Numbered from the stretch's first letter, positions 53,215 to 61,749 are shown. The stretch: DNA of 61,749 nt from an uncultured Erysipelotrichaceae bacterium (GCA_902800945.1 CADCFX010000003.1:1-61749), one strand, 5' to 3'. Numbers and translations: made by a program. The notes: generated by a model from the letters alone, not told the origin.

Positions 53215-53811
53215 ATGAATAAAAATATAATAGATACATATTCAACAATCATAGAATTAAAAAATGTTATAAGAACAGGATGGAAAGAAGTCGGAGTTTC
53301 CCCAAATAAAATCGAATCTATAATGGATCATATTGGTGGTAGTGTATTTCTAGCAATGATAATTAGTACAGAAAAGAATTATACATTAGATATGACTAAA
53401 GTATACGAAATGATAGCAATAAACGAAATCAAAAAACTTGAAACCAATAGTGAGTATTCTATAGGAAATACTACACAATACTCTGAAGACTTTGTAATAT
53501 CGCTTCTAGGCAAATTATCAAACAGTTCTAGATTAATTAACATATATAAAGAATTTAAAAATGGTGAAACAGAAGAAGCAAAATTCGTTGGTATGATTCT
53601 AAAACTCGAATCAGACTTCCAAGCAAAGAAATACGAACTAGATGGTGAATTTACCCTAGAAAATGCCAAAAAAGATATTGAAAACTATCCCGAAGAATTA
53701 AAAAGTCAACTTACTGATATCAAAAAAGCTTCTGATGGATGGTTAACATACGATAAACAATACTATAATAACGAATTCAAAGAAATTTCTGAAGAACTTG
53801 GAGAACAATAG
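53215..53811 (+). CDS. YfbR/HDDC2-like HD-domain protein lacking metal ligands
   Basis: The 198-residue protein follows the YfbR/HDDC2 (5'-deoxynucleotidase) pattern: IIELKNVIRTGWKEVGV, MDHIGGSVFLAMIIS, then VYEMIAINEIKKLE. In active enzymes these read AEHS and ALIHDLxE; here the first is MDHI and the HD pair has become NE, so the metal site is largely lost and the protein is probably not a phosphohydrolase. The ATG at 53215 is well spaced after GAGGAG. A terminator follows directly. Confidence 0.75.
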   Translation: MNKNIIDTYSTIIELKNVIRTGWKEVGVSPNKIESIMDHIGGSVFLAMIISTEKNYTLDMTKVYEMIAINEIKKLETNSEYSIGNTTQYSEDFVISLLGKLSNSSRLINIYKEFKNGETEEAKFVGMILKLESDFQAKKYELDGEFTLENAKKDIENYPEELKSQLTDIKKASDGWLTYDKQYYNNEFKEISEELGEQ

Positions 53812-53832
53812 AAGACAGAAGTCTTCTTTTTT
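53810..53832 (+). terminator. Terminator of the YfbR-like gene
   Basis: AGAAGAC/GTCTTCT with an AGAA loop and a T-run, overlapping the stop codon. Confidence 0.85.
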
Positions 53833-53884
53833 ATTGGTTTAAAAAACATCAGATTATTAATATACACGTGATATAACTTATGGT

Positions 53885-53947
53885 GACTCAAGTCATTTTC
53901 AAATATAACGGTTTTAACAACCTAATTATAAAGACTCGAGTCATTTT
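53885..53947. repeat. Two near-identical palindromic 15-base repeats
   Basis: GACTCAAGTCATTTT (53885-53899) and GACTCGAGTCATTTT (53933-53947) differ by one base; each forms a small hairpin with a T-run. The gap 53833-54059 holds no gene. Confidence 0.6.
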
Positions 53948-54059
53948 TTATGGATAAAAATGTTTTTATTAATGGTAATACAACCAATATGATACTTCCG
54001 CCATTAACAAAATATGGACTTATCATTAATCTTTTGGTAATATTTAATTAGGTGATTTT

Positions 54060-54338
54060 ATGGATATTAAAAGAAAGATTGCAATATTAGAAGGATGCCT
54101 TAGTAAAGCCAAATTGGACACAGAGTATAACATTCAAGTTGCTTGGGATAATATTACCCCTGGAGAAGTTCAACAATACATAAACAATGCCAAGGCTTAT
54201 CTAAATAGTATGCACCAATTAGATTTTGATGTTAGAGATCAAGGCATTGCTAATTGGCATAAAAAATTGGATTCCTTATTGGGCATTTTCCCGGAATATC
54301 GCAAACAAGAAGATAAAACAAGTAAAATGGGACTTTAA
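54060..54338 (+). CDS. Small helical protein, unknown
   Basis: The 92-residue protein is soluble, with helices at about 3-25 and 37-75 (VQQYINNAKAYLNSMHQL; WHKKLDSLLGIFPEYRK). I do not recognise the family. TTAGGTGATTTT precedes the ATG, and its end is covered by a good terminator, which supports a real gene. No neighbour suggests a function. Confidence 0.65.
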   Translation: MDIKRKIAILEGCLSKAKLDTEYNIQVAWDNITPGEVQQYINNAKAYLNSMHQLDFDVRDQGIANWHKKLDSLLGIFPEYRKQEDKTSKMGL

Positions 54339-54351
54339 GCCCATTTTTTTT
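54324..54351 (+). terminator. Terminator of the 92-residue protein gene
   Basis: AAAATGGG/CCCATTTT with an 8-base loop and a T-run. Confidence 0.85.
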
Positions 54352-54820
54352 ATGCTCTTAATAATACTTCATTACTTCTTCGAGAGTTGAAATTAAAGAT
54401 TGCTTCTACTCTCTATAATCAGTTGATAGCAATAACTATTGACGCTTTTCAAAAGAAGAATCCACTAACAAAGAGTATATAACGCCAAACTCTTACCATC
54501 GGATAAGAATATAACACTCTGTTTATAAAGCAAAGAAAGCGACTATATAGCAATTATTAAAGAACAATATATATAGTTTATAAAAATCAAAAACCAATCT
54601 TTTTAAAATTGATTTCTGTTTAACGCTCGAATAGTTCAAATGCAAATATCTAATGAAGTTCGCAAGTTCATAGTTTATGCATTTTTTTATTTGGAATTTC
54701 ATCACATACTTCCTAATGATAAATAACAATTATCTTTTATAAACCTAAATATCTTTTCCTTATTATTTGATTCATAAAATTTTATTAATTAATTGTAAAA
54801 AAAAGAAAATAATATATAAT
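54352..54820. other. About 470 bases without a credible gene
   Basis: No convincing frame is seen. A 59-68-codon minus-strand frame (54523-54729) has an AGGAAG before an ATG but a low-complexity Lys/Ile/Phe/Tyr composition and no known pattern. A small hairpin ATGAA/TTCAT occurs near 54651-54671. The right end holds a promoter for the next gene (TTGTAA, 16 bases, TATAAT, about 54793-54820). Confidence 0.4.
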
Positions 54821-54848
54821 AATAAATCACTTGAGGAGGTTTGAAAAT

Positions 54849-55511
54849 ATGTCTAAATTAGTAGATATAAAAGGTTATTGGAATATGTTTGGCAAATCTG
54901 ATTTCAATGACAATGACATGTGGATAGGAGAAATACTTTTATATGAGGACGGATGGTTTGAGGGAATAGCAACAGATCCGAACAGTCCATATACTGGAGA
55001 TAGATTTATTTTTGGAGTTTATCACCCTGAAAAATTAATAGAATTATATAAATTTGCACCTATTAGTGTTAGTGCGCCATTTGTATTTCATGGCAAAAGA
55101 GATGCTAAAGGTTATGATGGAGTATTTGAAAGAATTGAGTTGTTTGGATCAAGGCCACGCGGTGTATCTCAAATAATTACGCAATATGCTGAAGCAGTTA
55201 GAGGAAATATTGAAGAAGAAACTAACGAATTAGAAAAAAGAATTCAAGGATATAAGCAAAGCATTATGGACGCAACTTGTAAAGAATTCTATGTTAATGC
55301 AATTGCTATGAGAAATAGAATGTGTCAATTATTTTTAAGAAATTATGAAGGAATAGAGTTTTCTCTCGAAGAAACACAACAGATTATGGAAGAATGGCAA
55401 CCCGTTAACGACAGAGTCATGAATGCTACAACAGAAGAAGCAATAGGACTTATTAAAAAAATGACCAATTATTTACCAGATGATGATGATGATGATTTAC
55501 CATATAATTAA
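54849..55511 (+). CDS. Unknown 220-residue protein with beta N-terminal and helical C-terminal part
   Basis: I do not recognise this protein. Residues 1-105 look beta-rich (DIKGYWNMFGKSD, WIGEILLYEDGWFEGIA, RFIFGVYHPEKLI, PFVFHGKRD) and 110-205 helical, with two cysteines (TCKEFY; RMCQLF). It ends in six Asp residues (DDDDDD) then LPYN. No signal or membrane span. The ATG at 54849 follows GAGGAGG. Single-gene unit with a strong terminator. Confidence 0.75.
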   Translation: MSKLVDIKGYWNMFGKSDFNDNDMWIGEILLYEDGWFEGIATDPNSPYTGDRFIFGVYHPEKLIELYKFAPISVSAPFVFHGKRDAKGYDGVFERIELFGSRPRGVSQIITQYAEAVRGNIEEETNELEKRIQGYKQSIMDATCKEFYVNAIAMRNRMCQLFLRNYEGIEFSLEETQQIMEEWQPVNDRVMNATTEEAIGLIKKMTNYLPDDDDDDLPYN

Positions 55512-55524
55512 ATAATAGAAATAC

Positions 55525-55560
55525 AAAAGAACGGCTTATAAATAATTGCCGTTCTTTTTT
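55525..55560 (+). terminator. Terminator of the 220-residue protein gene
   Basis: AGAACGGC (55528-55535)/GCCGTTCT (55548-55555), 12-base loop, T-run. Confidence 0.85.
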
Positions 55561-55621
55561 TGTCTAATAAAAATCTTCAGCTGCTTTGCCTCTTCTCTAT
55601 TAATAAGATTAGATACCCTAA

Positions 55622-55648
55622 TAAAAAATCGAACTATTTCTAGTTCGA
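55622..55648 (-). terminator. Terminator of tRNA-Gly
   Basis: Minus-strand CGAACTA/TAGTTCG with a GAAA loop and ATTTTTTATT following. Confidence 0.85.
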
Positions 55649-55661
55649 CATTATTATTAAA

Positions 55662-55735
55662 TGGAGCAGGTGATGGGAATCGAACCCACGTTATCAGCTT
55701 GGAAGGCTGAAGCTCTACCATTAAACTACACCTGC
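55662..55735 (-). tRNA. tRNA-Gly (anticodon TCC)
   Basis: A 74-base cloverleaf on the minus strand: acceptor GCAGGTG/CACCTGC, anticodon loop CTTCCAA in the stem TCAGC/GCTGA, T-arm GTGGG TTCGATT CCCAT, T73 discriminator and encoded CCA. Confidence 0.96.
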
Positions 55736-55755
55736 AATTAAAGTAGGCATCTTTA

Positions 55756-55783
55756 ATTATACACATTTTTCCAAATAATGCAA
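55756..55783 (-). promoter_or_regulatory. Promoter of tRNA-Gly
   Basis: Minus-strand TTGCAT (55778-55783), 16-base spacer, TATAAT (55756-55761), between murE and the tRNA. Confidence 0.8.
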
Positions 55784-55814
55784 GTATTAATGCCCACTTT
55801 TATAGTTTTATACC

Positions 55815-57182
55815 TTAATTTTTCCCCTCAGCATACTTTCTAACCTCTTCAGCATCATCAAAATGGGTTTTTTCACGACCAAGTATTTGATAATCTTCAT
55901 GACCCTTTCCTAATATTAGAACAATATCATCGCCTTTAATCATATCTAAAGCTTTAACTATAGCTTTTCTTCTATCCAATTCAACTTCATAATTATTTGT
56001 TTCTACTCCGGCCAAAATATCATCCATAATCTTTTGTGGATCCTCCGTACGCGGATTATCAGAAGTGAAAACAACATAATCGCTCTTTGTCGCAGCTATA
56101 TTCCCCATAAGAGGTCTTTTCTTAGGATCACGATCCCCACCGCATCCTATTAAAGTAATTACTTTCCCTTTCACTGTACCAACAAAGGCATCAATTATTT
56201 TTTCTACAGCATCAGGAGTATGAGCATAATCAACTACTGCTTTTCCTTTGCCAACCCTTATTTGCTCACATCTACCTTTGGGCGGATATATATCTTTAGT
56301 AATATCAATAATGTTATCCACACTATACCCTAAAGAATTAACCATTGCTAAAGCCATCAAATAATTATAAACATTAAAACTACTTGTTAAATTAGTTTCT
56401 ATATCATATTGCTTCCCAAATATAGAAGCATCTATCCTTGTACCTTTATCGGTATTAGAATAGGAATTAATAACAAAATCAGTACCTTTTTTTCCCAAAG
56501 TAAGGCATTCTTTATAATTATTTAACCAATAACTGCTATAAGGATCATCTACATTAACCACCATTTTACCGGTTAATTGTTTTAACAATAATAACTTAGC
56601 ATTCAAATAATCATCCATCGTCTTATGATAATCAAGATGATCTTGGGTTAAATTAGTGAATGCTGCCGTTTTAAATTTAAGTCCCTCAACTCTCTTTTGA
56701 TGTAGAGCGTGTGAACTTACTTCCATTATTACTGCCTCACAATTTTTATTTTTAGCTTCTAATAACAATTCATATAAATCTAATATATTAGGAGTCGTAT
56801 TTGGCAATTCCACTACATCTTCTCCAGGAATATAAAAACCTATCGTACCTATATAAGCAGTTTTCTTTCCTAATTTATTAAGCATTTGATAAGTTAAATA
56901 AGCAGTAGTTGTTTTACCATTAGTACCGGTAATTCCCAATATATCCATAGTATTAACATCCTTTGAATAATTACTAGAAACATAATTGGTAAGCCATTCT
57001 CCAGTATCTTTAACAATTTCTTTTGGAACACTGCATTCAACATCTTCTTCAACAACAACTTTTACAGCACCATTTTCAATAGCATTATTAATAAAACTAT
57101 GTCCATCAACAACAGACCCTCTTAAAGCAACAAAAATATCGCCTTCAGAAACTTTACGGGAGTCAATTTTAACATTTATCAT
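55815..57182 (-). CDS. murE: UDP-N-acetylmuramoyl-tripeptide synthetase MurE (meso-DAP type)
   Basis: It adds the third amino acid to the peptidoglycan precursor UDP-MurNAc-Ala-Glu in the cytoplasm. The 455-residue protein has the three Mur ligase domains: DSRKVSEGDIFVALRG (N-terminal), the ATP loop GITGTNGKTTT (about 84-94), NTTPN, EVSSHALHQKRV, DYAHTPDAV and SDNPRTEDP. The DNPR motif contacts meso-diaminopimelate in known structures, so this cell wall is predicted to contain meso-DAP rather than lysine. Isolated from other mur genes. Confidence 0.96.
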   Translation of the reverse strand: MINVKIDSRKVSEGDIFVALRGSVVDGHSFINNAIENGAVKVVVEEDVECSVPKEIVKDTGEWLTNYVSSNYSKDVNTMDILGITGTNGKTTTAYLTYQMLNKLGKKTAYIGTIGFYIPGEDVVELPNTTPNILDLYELLLEAKNKNCEAVIMEVSSHALHQKRVEGLKFKTAAFTNLTQDHLDYHKTMDDYLNAKLLLLKQLTGKMVVNVDDPYSSYWLNNYKECLTLGKKGTDFVINSYSNTDKGTRIDASIFGKQYDIETNLTSSFNVYNYLMALAMVNSLGYSVDNIIDITKDIYPPKGRCEQIRVGKGKAVVDYAHTPDAVEKIIDAFVGTVKGKVITLIGCGGDRDPKKRPLMGNIAATKSDYVVFTSDNPRTEDPQKIMDDILAGVETNNYEVELDRRKAIVKALDMIKGDDIVLILGKGHEDYQILGREKTHFDDAEEVRKYAEGKN

Positions 57183-57256
57183 AATATCACCTAAACATAA
57201 TATACCACATAAAACTTATTACTAAACTAAAAAATTAAAAATAACCATTTTAAATC

Positions 57257-57285
57257 TTGTAATTTTTTGATTTTTATATTATATT
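57257..57285 (+). promoter_or_regulatory. Promoter of the pyrimidine salvage operon
   Basis: TTGTAA (57257-57262), 17-base spacer, TATATT (57280-57285), immediately before the leader ORF. Confidence 0.65.
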
Positions 57286-57303
57286 TTTCATAAGGGTGGA
57301 TTT

Positions 57304-57417
57304 ATGAGTAGATTTATTGGAGAAAATAGTTCAACTAAAGATATTACTAAAGTTCCTAATACTTTAATGACAGGGCTAGTTTTCCTATTTCTATCTACTA
57401 TCGTTTTATTTATTTAG
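57304..57417 (+). CDS. 37-residue leader ORF before the uracil permease, candidate leader peptide
   Basis: AGGGTGG precedes an ATG that opens 37 codons: MSRFIGENSSTKDITKV, then a hydrophobic end (LMTGLVFLFLSTIVLFI). It could be a small membrane protein, but its last 12 codons are transcribed as a pyrimidine-rich tract and its TAG stop lies at the foot of a terminator hairpin. This resembles the pyrBI leader of E. coli, where leader translation decides termination. There is no promoter between it and the permease. Confidence 0.65.
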   Translation: MSRFIGENSSTKDITKVPNTLMTGLVFLFLSTIVLFI

Positions 57418-57451
57418 AAGATATTTTGCGCAAAAATATCTTCTTTTTTTT
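57416..57451 (+). terminator. Attenuator-like terminator before the uracil permease
   Basis: AGAAGATATTTT (57416-57427)/AAAATATCTTCT (57433-57444) followed by eight T residues, lying between leader ORF and permease. No promoter is seen between it and the permease start at 57485, so it must be passed for expression. No PyrR-type binding loop was recognised. Confidence 0.82.
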
Positions 57452-57484
57452 AAAGTATCAGCCCTAAAGAAGGAGGAGATTTAT

Positions 57485-58993
57485 ATGAAAAAGAAAAAAA
57501 TGATGTACGACATCGACGAAATGCCACCAGCTGGCAAAAGTATAGTTTTAGCTTTACAACATGTATTTGCAATGTTTGGAGCAACAGTATTAGTGCCAAT
57601 ATTAGTAAATGCTGCAATTAAAAGTGCCGGAGTAAAGGGAGAAGCATTATCAATTGCTGTTGCACTAGTTACTGCCGGAATAGGAACTTTAATTTACATC
57701 GCTTGTACAAGAGCAAAATCGCCAGTATTTCTTGGCAGCTCATTTGCTTTTATAGCACCCGTTTCAGCAGCTTACATTGCAGGTGCTAGCAAAGGAGGAA
57801 TAAGCGGCGGATTAGCAGGTGCTATGACCGGAATAATGGTTATAGGTATAATATATATAATTGTATCTATTATTATCAAAATAGCCGGAAAAGCATGGAT
57901 AGACAAGGTTCTACCACCTATAGTTATCGGACCAATGATTATGATTATCGGTCTTGGATTAGCAAGTAGTGCTGTAGGAAATATATTTGATACAAGCATA
58001 CCTGTAAAAGGTATCGCATGGAAAGGACCTGTAGTTGCTCTAATAACATTCTTAACAACAGCATTAATAATGACAAGAGCAAAAGGATTCTTCAAAATAA
58101 TACCATTCTTAGTTGGTATTGTCGTTGGATATTTAGCATCTTGCATATTAGGCTTAGTAAACTTTGAAGCAGTAAAAGCCGCAACCTGGTTCCAAATACC
58201 AAAATTCCACATACCATTTGTTAGCTACAAACCAAATATTTTAATAGCATTGACAATGGCACCTATCGCCTTAGTTACAATGGCAGAACATATCGGTGAT
58301 CACAAAGCTCTAAGCACAATAATAGACAGAGATCTTCTACAAGATCCAGGATTAGATAAAACTCTAATGGGTGATGGATTAGCAACATTTGTTGCCGGCT
58401 TACTTGGTGGACCAGCTAATACAACATATGGCGAAAACACCTCTGTCGTAGGTATGACAAGAAATGCATCAGTTGGAGTAATTGGTATCGCGGCTGTATT
58501 AGCAATTATCCTTGGATTTCTCGGAAAATTTACAGCAATCGTTCAAACTATACCTAATCCTGTATTAGGAGGCGTATGTTTATTATTATACGGATTCATC
58601 GCTGTCAATGGTTTGAAAGTATTGATAGAAAACAAAACAGACTTCTCAGCTAACAAAAACATCATTATAGCGTCAGCAATGTTAGTTTTAGGATTAGGAG
58701 GAGCTGCATTCTCAATCGCAACAGGCAAAGGCTTATCAGTGCAAATTTCCGGAATGAGCCTAGCTGCAATAGCTGGTATCTTACTTAATCTATTAATTCC
58801 AGATGAATTTGAAGAAGATGCAATTATAGAAATAAAAGAAGATAGCAAAAAAATTAAAGAAGAAGCTGCATCCAAAATTGACGAACTAAAAAAAGCAATT
58901 AAGGAAGAATTAACAATAGAATTAAAAGATGAAATACTAGATGAAATTAAAACAGAACTAAAAAAAGATAATAAGAGTAAAAGAGGTAAATAA
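57485..58993 (+). CDS. Uracil permease (NCS2 family) with charged C-terminal tail
   Basis: Imports uracil by proton symport. The 502-residue protein begins [26 protein letters not shown] (family hallmark QHxFAMFGA) and has about 14 spans, including [25 protein letters not shown] in outline with the substrate-binding Glu (AEHIGDH) and the [11 protein letters not shown] loop. The last 60 residues are an unusual Glu/Lys coiled tail ([20 protein letters not shown]). GGAGGAG precedes the ATG. It is followed after 8 bases by upp, giving an uptake-plus-salvage operon. Confidence 0.95.
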   Translation: MKKKKMMYDIDEMPPAGKSIVLALQHVFAMFGATVLVPILVNAAIKSAGVKGEALSIAVALVTAGIGTLIYIACTRAKSPVFLGSSFAFIAPVSAAYIAGASKGGISGGLAGAMTGIMVIGIIYIIVSIIIKIAGKAWIDKVLPPIVIGPMIMIIGLGLASSAVGNIFDTSIPVKGIAWKGPVVALITFLTTALIMTRAKGFFKIIPFLVGIVVGYLASCILGLVNFEAVKAATWFQIPKFHIPFVSYKPNILIALTMAPIALVTMAEHIGDHKALSTIIDRDLLQDPGLDKTLMGDGLATFVAGLLGGPANTTYGENTSVVGMTRNASVGVIGIAAVLAIILGFLGKFTAIVQTIPNPVLGGVCLLLYGFIAVNGLKVLIENKTDFSANKNIIIASAMLVLGLGGAAFSIATGKGLSVQISGMSLAAIAGILLNLLIPDEFEEDAIIEIKEDSKKIKEEAASKIDELKKAIKEELTIELKDEILDEIKTELKKDNKSKRGK

Positions 58994-59001
58994 AAATATT
59001 A

Positions 59002-59631
59002 ATGAAAAATGTACATGAATTGAAGCATCCCTTAATAGAGCATAAACTTGCAATATTAAGAGATAAAAAAACAGGAACAAAAGAATTTAGAGAACTAATA
59101 GAAGAAATTGCGTCTTTCTTATGTTACGAAGCATTATCTGATGCAAAATTAGAAGAAGTTGAAATTGAAACGCCAATTTGCAAAATGAAAACCGGTAAAC
59201 TAAATGAAAACAAATATGCTTTCATTCCAATTTTAAGAGCCGGTATGGGAATGCTAGATGGTGTAATAAGCGTAATGCCTAATGCTAAAATAGGTCATAT
59301 AGGAATGTATCGAGATGAAGAAACATTTGAACCAGTAAACTATTTCTTCAAAGTACCAAAAGATATAGAGAAAAGAGAAGTTATAGTTATTGACCCTATG
59401 TTAGCTACTGGGGGCTCAGCTATAGATGCAATCGACTTACTAAAAAGTAAAGGCGTAACAAAGATTAAATTTTTATCAATAATATCTGCCCCAGAAGGGT
59501 TAAAAGCAGTAACAAAAAAACATCCAGATGTAACTATATATACAGCTCACATAGATGATCATTTAAATGAGAATAAGTATATAGTCCCAGGCCTAGGAGA
59601 TGCTGGAGATAGAATTTATGGAACAAAATAA
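59002..59631 (+). CDS. upp: Uracil phosphoribosyltransferase
   Basis: It converts uracil and PRPP to UMP. The 209-residue protein has the family features: [27 protein letters not shown] in outline at the start, [26 protein letters not shown], the PRPP loop [12 protein letters not shown] (about 130-141) and [11 protein letters not shown] at the end. The ATG lies 8 bases after the permease stop, so imported uracil is directly trapped. Confidence 0.97.
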   Translation: MKNVHELKHPLIEHKLAILRDKKTGTKEFRELIEEIASFLCYEALSDAKLEEVEIETPICKMKTGKLNENKYAFIPILRAGMGMLDGVISVMPNAKIGHIGMYRDEETFEPVNYFFKVPKDIEKREVIVIDPMLATGGSAIDAIDLLKSKGVTKIKFLSIISAPEGLKAVTKKHPDVTIYTAHIDDHLNENKYIVPGLGDAGDRIYGTK

Positions 59632-59658
59632 GAATCGATATATTATCGATTCTTTTTT
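59630..59658. terminator. Terminator of the pyrimidine salvage operon
   Basis: AAGAATCGATA/TATCGATTCTT with a TAT loop and T-run, overlapping the upp stop and abutting the end of the convergent gene. Confidence 0.85.
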
Positions 59659-61033
59659 AAAAGGAATAATGGCGTTCAATTACAGTATCATCATCTTTTT
59701 TAGCTTCAGTAAAATCAGTAAAATCCATAAGACTATCTGTAAAAACACTACCACTAATATTAACGTCCTTAAAAGAAGCCGCGTTAAAATCTAAACCCGA
59801 GTAGTTACCACGACTCATATCTTTATTATATACTATTTGTGGATCGATACGCGCATTTGAGCCACTAAAATCTAACTCGGAAACTTTTACATTCTTAAAA
59901 CTTATTAAAGTAAAATCTATCAAACTAAGAAAACTTATAAAGTATGGATTAAGCTCTAGATGATCTCCAACTTTTATAAACAAAAGATCTTCATCTACCT
60001 TTATTCTTCCTACTATCGATAAATCCCCTAATTCTTTTAATTCTTTCATCGCGCCCAAAATTAACTCCCACAATTCCTTGGCTCTTTTAGTTTTTCTTAA
60101 TATTTCTTCTTGCTCTTGAATTTCTTTTGCTTTCTCTAAATCCTCAATATACTTTTTTTGTTTTAATTCCTTAATTTCGCTAACTAATAATTTCCAAAAA
60201 TTCTCATCTTTTTTCATTTTAGTTTTAAATAATTCATAAGGCATTATTTTTTCTTTTACAGGACTTATTCTAATAGATCTACTCCATCTCTTGTTCTTCA
60301 TCATTCCGCTAATATCTATAACATCAAAAGGAGTCAAATAATAATAGGTATCATTTATTTTCATTATATTTTTATCAAAATTAATATCCAATGCTATAAA
60401 ATCCTTTTCAGGATTGCCGCTCTGTTTATCAGTCTTATTATAAGCCAATTCATCATACGTACCCAAACTTTTTCTATACAAAAATATTTTACCATCATCA
60501 TCAATAAACAATTTGTAATACTGGTTTTCCATAAAAATAGTCATTTGCCCTATGAATTCAGTATATGCTCCATTTTCAAACTCATATTCAAATACAAGCG
60601 GTTTATACATAAGAGTGTCATACGCTCCAGTAGCGTCATTATAAAAATAATAATGTGTTCTTCCTAATCTAGTCCAACTAATTCCATAAGTATATTCTTT
60701 TGAAGTGTTAAACCTCCCACGAAGAGGACATACTCGCCTATCGTTAAAATCTATATAATAACTAACACTATAATTATCAAACGCACCCCCATTATTACTT
60801 TTAACTCCAAATAATCCAGGATATCCTGTTTCACAGATATATTTATTTTTAATAACACTAATCAGTTTACCATCACTGTCTTTTATTAAAGAATCATTAC
60901 CATCATGTTCAATCACAAATCGCGGTAAAGCAAGATCCCTTGTTTCTTGTTTTTCACCATCTTCATACTCGCTGATTTCAAAGACAAGATCTAAATATTC
61001 CTGATAAAGTTCTTTTAATGCTTCTTCTTCCAT
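59657..61033 (-). CDS. Unknown 458-residue protein with pentapeptide-like C-terminus
   Basis: I do not recognise the whole protein. The first 270 residues look beta-rich (KYICETGYPGLFGVKSNNGG; SVSYYIDFNDRRVCPLRG; YYFYNDATGAYDTLMYKPL). Residues 275-345 are a charged helical stretch (KTKRAKELWELILGAMKEL). The C-terminal 80 residues contain pentapeptide-like turns A(D/N)LSF-type: VSELDFSGSNA, YSGLDFNAASFKDVNISGS, DSLMDFTDF. Soluble, no signal peptide. It follows asnB by 9 bases and may be co-transcribed with it. Confidence 0.75.
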   Translation of the reverse strand: MEEEALKELYQEYLDLVFEISEYEDGEKQETRDLALPRFVIEHDGNDSLIKDSDGKLISVIKNKYICETGYPGLFGVKSNNGGAFDNYSVSYYIDFNDRRVCPLRGRFNTSKEYTYGISWTRLGRTHYYFYNDATGAYDTLMYKPLVFEYEFENGAYTEFIGQMTIFMENQYYKLFIDDDGKIFLYRKSLGTYDELAYNKTDKQSGNPEKDFIALDINFDKNIMKINDTYYYLTPFDVIDISGMMKNKRWSRSIRISPVKEKIMPYELFKTKMKKDENFWKLLVSEIKELKQKKYIEDLEKAKEIQEQEEILRKTKRAKELWELILGAMKELKELGDLSIVGRIKVDEDLLFIKVGDHLELNPYFISFLSLIDFTLISFKNVKVSELDFSGSNARIDPQIVYNKDMSRGNYSGLDFNAASFKDVNISGSVFTDSLMDFTDFTEAKKDDDTVIERHYSF

Positions 61034-61042
61034 TTGCCTCTC

Positions 61043-61749
61043 CTATACAAAAAACTGTTCATACCATATCAAAAAAGAATAAATAGTCCATACTTTTTTA
61101 TAACAATCTTTCTTTCTGTTTTTATGTTCTTCTAATAGTTTATTAATTTTTTTGATATCAAAAAATTTCGAAGCAGTATCACTATTAAACTTTTCTTTTA
61201 TATCTTTATAAAGATCTTCTTCTCTAATCCATTCTCTAAGAGGCACTGGAAAACCTAACTTTTTCTTCTTATAGGCTTCATTTGGAATAACACTTTTTGC
61301 AGCCAATCTTAAAGCAACTTTAGTAGTTGTTTTATCTATTTTAGCTTCATCAGGTAGTTTTCTAGCCACTTCATATACTTCTTTATCTAAAAAAGGAGTT
61401 CTAGCTTCTAAACCAAACATCATAGTATTTCTATCTACAGCATGTAAAAAATCCCTAACCAACCAAAAGTAATAATCAATAACTTGTCTTTTTACAAGAT
61501 TAGGTTGATCTTTATACTCTTCATAAAACGGTTTAACTATATCTTTAGTATTAATCTGATTGCTTAACTTAACCAATCCTTGTGCTTCCTTATCTCTAAA
61601 AATTCGACCCAAGCCAATATTTACATCTTCAAGTTTTCTTCCTCTTCTATATACAAAATTAAATCCTCTAACCTCAGGAATCAATCCTGCAATTCCGGAC
61701 GCCACTCTCCTTATTGGATACGGAATTCTCATATACCAAGATTGATCTA
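61043..61749 (-). CDS. asnB: Asparagine synthase (glutamine-hydrolysing), C-terminal part (partial)
   Basis: The frame is open to the window edge, so the start and the N-terminal glutaminase domain lie outside; 235 residues remain. They match the synthetase domain end of AsnB: VDYYFWLVRDFLHAVDRNTMMFGLEARTPFLDKEV in outline (landmarks DRNTMMFGLEARTPFLD), KVALRLAAKSVIP and KKKLGFPVPLREWI. This domain activates aspartate with ATP. An ATG at 61732 is only internal. Confidence 0.9.
   Translation of the reverse strand, partial: DQSWYMRIPYPIRRVASGIAGLIPEVRGFNFVYRRGRKLEDVNIGLGRIFRDKEAQGLVKLSNQINTKDIVKPFYEEYKDQPNLVKRQVIDYYFWLVRDFLHAVDRNTMMFGLEARTPFLDKEVYEVARKLPDEAKIDKTTTKVALRLAAKSVIPNEAYKKKKLGFPVPLREWIREEDLYKDIKEKFNSDTASKFFDIKKINKLLEEHKNRKKDCYKKVWTIYSFLIWYEQFFV

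Noticed and set aside
54523..54729. A 68-codon minus-strand frame as a gene.
   Set aside because: Its composition is that of AT-rich non-coding sequence, and no domain pattern or neighbour supports it; kept only as a possibility.
1..61749. Use of TGA as tryptophan (Mycoplasma code).
   Set aside because: TGA serves as a stop in tight overlaps (for example 33398-33400 and 15652-15654), and tryptophan codons in conserved positions are TGG.

Overview
This window comes from a low-GC, Gram-positive, anaerobic bacterium, most likely an uncultured gut Bacillota of the Bacilli/RF39 type (inference). The support is the AT-rich sequence, strong GGAGG-type ribosome sites, a Firmicutes-type mrnC-rlmB-sigma-secE-nusG block, a MurE with the meso-DAP recognition motif, an oxygen-sensitive class III ribonucleotide reductase, AddAB, a HrcA/CIRCE-type operator and a SipW/TasA-type surface locus. 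TGA is used as a stop inside ATGA gene overlaps (for example at 33397-33400), so the standard bacterial code applies and not the Mycoplasma code. No phage, transposon, CRISPR array or integrase was seen.

Layout. 1-2617: transcription/translation block (nusG, secE, SigH-like sigma, rlmB, mrnC). 2670-8237: lgt, a duplicated-domain protein, a histidine phosphatase and uvrA under a LexA-like box. 8340-17714: mostly genes of unknown role: a kinase-fold protein, a vWA protein divergent from an HTH partner, a YgjV-like membrane protein, an unknown gene pair and a HerA/DUF853-type ATPase. 17725-23194: addA and addB. 23265-29862: an envelope region with a polysaccharide deacetylase, a Hint-domain surface protein, a membrane protein, a SipW-type signal peptidase and a TasA/camelysin-like protein. 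30032-34000: tRNA-His, a thioredoxin-like protein, an ABC-F ATPase, a degenerate HD protein and a PAP2 phosphatase. 34014-38780: a diaminopentanoate-dehydrogenase-like enzyme, a single-module Clp-type AAA+ ATPase, tRNA-Asn, LemA and an RluA-family enzyme. 38837-41600: class III ribonucleotide reductase whose glycyl-radical tail is a separate 59-codon gene, preceded by a structured leader. 41693-44298: aldehyde dehydrogenase plus a FIST sensor protein. 44441-45541: a gene-free, highly structured transcript of about 1.07 kb with its own promoter and terminator. 45615-53811: dus, hsp20 under a CIRCE-like operator, aquaporin, CCA-adding enzyme, a DUF2207-like membrane protein, a CofE-like ligase, a second PAP2 protein and a second degenerate HD protein. 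54060-61749: small unknowns, tRNA-Gly, murE, a pyrimidine salvage operon (leader ORF, attenuator, uracil permease, upp), an unknown protein with a pentapeptide-like tail and a partial asnB.

The points most worth a second look are the large orphan non-coding RNA (44441-45506), the split NrdD and its leader, the Hint domain on a SipW-dependent surface protein, and a leader-peptide/terminator arrangement before the uracil permease that resembles pyrBI attenuation. All names rest on motif recognition by eye; no database search was run.
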